From assembly GCF_002307355.1 (NCBI RefSeq), contig NZ_CP017481.1:310001-374000 (forward strand): DNA of 64,000 nt. Direction: 5' to 3'. The notes under the pieces are model-generated. The model made no database searches. It was not told the origin of the DNA and saw only the letters and a program-made list of their open reading frames with translations. A program made the translations under genes and the position numbers. This DNA is from Pectobacterium polaris. GTDB taxonomy: Bacteria > Pseudomonadota > Gammaproteobacteria > Enterobacterales > Enterobacteriaceae. Below are positions 61,324-64,000 of the stretch, one piece after another. Each line of letters opens with the position of its first letter. The first letter of the stretch is position 1.

Positions 61324-62580
61324 TTAAAATTCTTTCCTCAACCAGCTGTTGATTCTCTTGAACCAGTTGCTCACTGAGGTACGTTTTTCGACTTCATGCT
61401 CACCACCCAGATGAGATTCTTTTCCGTAATGCAACAACCCAACCGCCGTTGAGTAATAAGGCTCTTGGGCATAATCCGTCAGCCCTGTTATATTCATTGG
61501 TTGTCCAATACGCACCTGTGTATGGAACACACGCTGCGCACAGGCCGCCAGGCCGTCTATTTGCGCGGCACCGCCCGTCAGCACGATCCCTGCCGCCAGA
61601 TGGTGTTTCACGCCTTGTTGACGCAACTGCTCCTGCAACTGTAAAAGTTCATCGTTCACCAAGTTCAACAGCTCGGTGTAACGTGGTTCAATCACTTCCG
61701 CCAATGTCTGTCTTTGCAGACTGCGGGGTGGACGTCCTCCAACGCTCGGGACTTCCACATTCTCATCTTTGCCAACAATCGCGCCTAATGCACAACCGTG
61801 GCGTACCTTGATCGCTTCGGCATCCGTCGGCGGCGTACCAAATGCGTAAGCAATATCGCTGGTAACCACATTGCCCGCATACGGAATCACTTTAGTGTGT
61901 CGCAATGCGCCGCCGGTATAGACCGCAATGTCCATTGTACCGCCGCCGATATCCACTACGCACACGCCCAGCTCACGTTCGTCTTCAGTCAGAACCGCAT
62001 AACTGGAAGCCAGTCCCGCAAAAATCAGCTGGTCGACTTTTAAGCCGCAGCGTTCAACGGCTTTAACAATGTTCTTCGCCATATCGTTATGGCAGGTTAT
62101 CAGGTGGACTTTCGCCTGCATGCGCACGCCAGATAAGCCAACCGGGTTTTTAATCCCTTCCTGATAATCGATCGCGTACTCCTGTGGAATCACATGGAGA
62201 ACACGGTGTTCATCACGCACGCGCACGGATTTAGCGGTATGCACCACGCTTTCCACGTCATCCTGCGTAACCTCTTCTTCTGAAATAGGCACCATCCCTA
62301 TTTCATTCTGGCAACTGATGTGTTTTCCCGAGAGCGCCAGATACACGGAAGAGATCTGGCAGTCTGCCATCAACTCAGCCTGATCAATAGCGCGCTGAAC
62401 ACATTTAACGACCGATTCCAGATCGTTTACGCCGCCTTTATCCATACCGCGTGACGGGCAACTGCCTACGCCAATAATGTTGACCATGCCATCGGGCAGA
62501 ACTTCCCCTACCAGCGCAGCCACTTTTGCTGTACCGATTTCCAGCCCAACTACCAGTTTTCTGTCCGTCGACTTGATCAT
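61324..62580 (-). CDS. ftsA: Cell division protein FtsA
   Basis: A 418-residue actin-like protein (E. coli 420) that tethers FtsZ to the membrane through its C-terminal amphipathic helix (VSNWFKRINSWLRKEF). Nucleotide-binding segments VGLEIGTAKVAALVGE, VCVVDIGGGTMDIAVYTGG and IVLTGGAAQIDGL are present. Its ATG overlaps the original end of ftsQ (ATGA), a coupling now broken by an earlier stop in ftsQ. Confidence 0.97.
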   Translation of the reverse strand: MIKSTDRKLVVGLEIGTAKVAALVGEVLPDGMVNIIGVGSCPSRGMDKGGVNDLESVVKCVQRAIDQAELMADCQISSVYLALSGKHISCQNEIGMVPISEEEVTQDDVESVVHTAKSVRVRDEHRVLHVIPQEYAIDYQEGIKNPVGLSGVRMQAKVHLITCHNDMAKNIVKAVERCGLKVDQLIFAGLASSYAVLTEDERELGVCVVDIGGGTMDIAVYTGGALRHTKVIPYAGNVVTSDIAYAFGTPPTDAEAIKVRHGCALGAIVGKDENVEVPSVGGRPPRSLQRQTLAEVIEPRYTELLNLVNDELLQLQEQLRQQGVKHHLAAGIVLTGGAAQIDGLAACAQRVFHTQVRIGQPMNITGLTDYAQEPYYSTAVGLLHYGKESHLGGEHEVEKRTSVSNWFKRINSWLRKEF

Positions 62581-62633
62581 TGTTGTTTAGCCTGTGCCTG
62601 TTTCTGGTTACTGTTCTGTTGCTGATCAATGTC

Positions 62634-63476
62634 TTAGTGCTGACCAACTCGTTGCCGATCACCGTGTTGTGGTTGATCACCCTGTTGTTGATCAAGCAAA
62701 GCTGGAGCCCAGCCTATCGCGGCCCCGCTGTCGTACCGCAAGTCCACATGGCTGATACGTTTGTTTTCGCTCTGAGCCTGCCGCTGCAACAGCGGATACA
62801 GCTCGATAAAGCGTTGCAGACGTTTGGCCCTATCGTCCCGCCCCAATTCAAGGCGAGTATCATCGTCTAATCCTAGTTGCCACGAATGCCGCGCACTCAT
62901 CGCCACCATTTTTAACGTAAACTTCCCGGCGGCCAGCGTCTGATTCATTGCGCGATAGCCTTCCAGCACTTCTGCTTCACTGCCTTCCGGGCCATACAGC
63001 AGCGGCATCTTGCGATTGCCAATACGCTCGGCAGGTACACTGAACGAATTTCCTTCTGCATCAACCATTAGCTGATCATTCCAACGCGCTACCGGAACAT
63101 ATTCAACCAGATGAATCTTTAATTCGTCCGGCCACTGCTTGCGCACGCTGGCCTGTTTTATCCACGACAGACGCTCGATCTGCTGCTGGATCACGTTCAC
63201 ATCCTGTGTCATGAACGTTCCCGGCGACCCCAACGACAAAATAGCCTGACGGATATCGTCGTTGGTGGTGTACTGCCTTTCCCCTGTCACTGCCATGCGG
63301 GAGAGCGGTAAGCGGCTGGCATCTTTCATCCACCCCACGACCATCCAACTTCCCCAGACGATCGTCCCTATCACCATCAGCAGGAAAATCATTCCTGCCA
63401 ATTGGCCTCCATTACTGCGACGTGTTCCTTTCGTTTCAGGCTCTCGTCCGCGTGTATTCAGCGCTGCCTGCGACAT
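62634..63476 (-). CDS. ftsQ: Cell division protein FtsQ, C-terminally shortened
   Basis: A 280-residue bitopic protein linking the early and late divisome. A cytoplasmic N terminus, one membrane helix ([21 protein letters not shown]), the POTRA domain ([29 protein letters not shown]) and the beta domain to [15 protein letters not shown] are intact. After [19 protein letters not shown] a TAA (62634-62636) stops translation. The same frame continues for 18 Gln-rich codons to a TGA that overlaps the ftsA ATG, the usual enterobacterial junction. The lost tail is not well conserved, so function is probably kept. Confidence 0.95.
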   Translation of the reverse strand: MSQAALNTRGREPETKGTRRSNGGQLAGMIFLLMVIGTIVWGSWMVVGWMKDASRLPLSRMAVTGERQYTTNDDIRQAILSLGSPGTFMTQDVNVIQQQIERLSWIKQASVRKQWPDELKIHLVEYVPVARWNDQLMVDAEGNSFSVPAERIGNRKMPLLYGPEGSEAEVLEGYRAMNQTLAAGKFTLKMVAMSARHSWQLGLDDDTRLELGRDDRAKRLQRFIELYPLLQRQAQSENKRISHVDLRYDSGAAIGWAPALLDQQQGDQPQHGDRQRVGQH

Positions 63477-63477
63477 A

Positions 63478-64000
63478 TCAGCCAGCGAGCCCTAAAATTT
63501 TCACGACCAGTTGCGAGAAAGTCAGCCCACGTTGGCGCGCCGCCATAGGAACCAGGCTGTGGCTCGTCATCCCCGGAGACGTATTCACCTCAAGCAGATA
63601 GAAAGCGCCGTCGCTATCCAGCATAAAATCGACGCGTCCCCATCCGCTGCAATCCACCGCACGATACGCTGCCATTGCCAGTCCAGCTAACGCCTGCTCT
63701 TGCTCGTCCGATAAACCACTCGGACAGAAATACTGCGTATCATCCGACAAATACTTCGCTTCATAATCGTAAAACGTACCCGCAGGCTGAATACGAATAG
63801 AAGGCAACACGTCATCACCCAGGATAGCAACCGTATACTCTGGGCCAGTCAGCCATTTCTCGACCAGAACATCATCATCGTGACGAAATGCTTCTTCCAG
63901 TGCCGCAGGCAGTTCGCTAAGCGTATTCACTTTGCTCATGCCGACGCTGGAACCTTCACGGCTTGGCTTGACGATCAACGGCAGCCCGAGATGAGCGAAC
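63478..64000 (-). CDS. ddlB: D-alanine--D-alanine ligase B, 5' part outside window
   Basis: The frame is open to the window edge; about 173 C-terminal residues are visible. ATP-grasp features of D-Ala-D-Ala ligase are clear: [70 protein letters not shown]. It makes the D-Ala-D-Ala dipeptide for peptidoglycan. The TGA is one base before the ftsQ ATG, so the genes are coupled. Confidence 0.96.
   Translation of the reverse strand, partial: FAHLGLPLIVKPSREGSSVGMSKVNTLSELPAALEEAFRHDDDVLVEKWLTGPEYTVAILGDDVLPSIRIQPAGTFYDYEAKYLSDDTQYFCPSGLSDEQEQALAGLAMAAYRAVDCSGWGRVDFMLDSDGAFYLLEVNTSPGMTSHSLVPMAARQRGLTFSQLVVKILGLAG

Noticed and set aside
62438..62695. 85-codon frame across the ftsQ-ftsA junction
   Set aside because: Out of frame with both genes; its length only reflects the repetitive Gln-coding sequence.

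Overview
The window looks like a chromosomal segment of a soft-rot enterobacterium, most likely Pectobacterium. This rests on the E. coli-like order of the housekeeping genes, protein lengths that match Enterobacterales orthologs, a GC content near 50%, an ERIC element, and genes for plant cell-wall sugars (a rhamnogalacturonan lyase of PL11 type and a GH43 arabinosidase-like enzyme). No rRNA, tRNA, IS element, integrase or CRISPR array was seen.

Left part (1-11.4 kb), accessory carbohydrate and amino-acid uptake. A cut-off sodium/solute symporter, an Asp-box (sialidase-like) protein, a YhcH-family protein and a short-chain dehydrogenase form one apparent operon interrupted by an ERIC repeat. 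A LacI/GntR-type regulator with two DNA-binding domains in tandem follows. Divergent from it is a PTS of ascorbate (Ula/Sga) type with a fructose-6-phosphate aldolase-like enzyme. Next comes an AT-richer amino-acid ABC transporter cassette whose first permease is frameshifted in a run of six C.

Core block 1 with insertion (11.4-45.8 kb). acnB-yacL and aroP/pdhR-aceE-aceF-lpdA are in the E. coli arrangement. About 18 kb of accessory genes sits between acnB and lpdA: a DUF3060 protein, an RtcB-like RNA ligase, an ArsR regulator, a FepA-type receptor with an AraC regulator, an MmgE/PrpD protein, a large lipoprotein, an esterase, an unknown protein, a frameshifted PL11 lyase, and an MFS/serine hydrolase pair with a LysR regulator. 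A GPH symporter plus GH43 enzyme is inserted between aroP and ampE.

Core block 2 (44.4-64 kb). The order is ampE-ampD, tsx (inserted, with a perfect CRP site), nadC, ppdD-hofB-hofC (type IV pilin genes with a CRP-S/Sxy-type site), guaC, coaE-zapD-yacG, mutT-secA-secM, a DUF721 (DciA-like) gene, lpxC, ftsZ-ftsA-ftsQ and a cut-off ddlB. This is the distal end of the dcw division/cell-wall cluster followed by secretion and nucleotide-pool genes.

Four genes carry lesions: single-base deletions in an ABC permease, the PL11 lyase and hofC, and an in-frame stop that shortens FtsQ by 18 residues. The three indels all lie in short G/C runs, so assembly error must be excluded before they are treated as biology. 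The most interesting readings are the double-headed LacI-type repressor with its PTS/aldolase locus, the nadC leader hairpin that buries the Shine-Dalgarno, the CRP-S site before ppdD, and the DciA-like gene divergent from secM.
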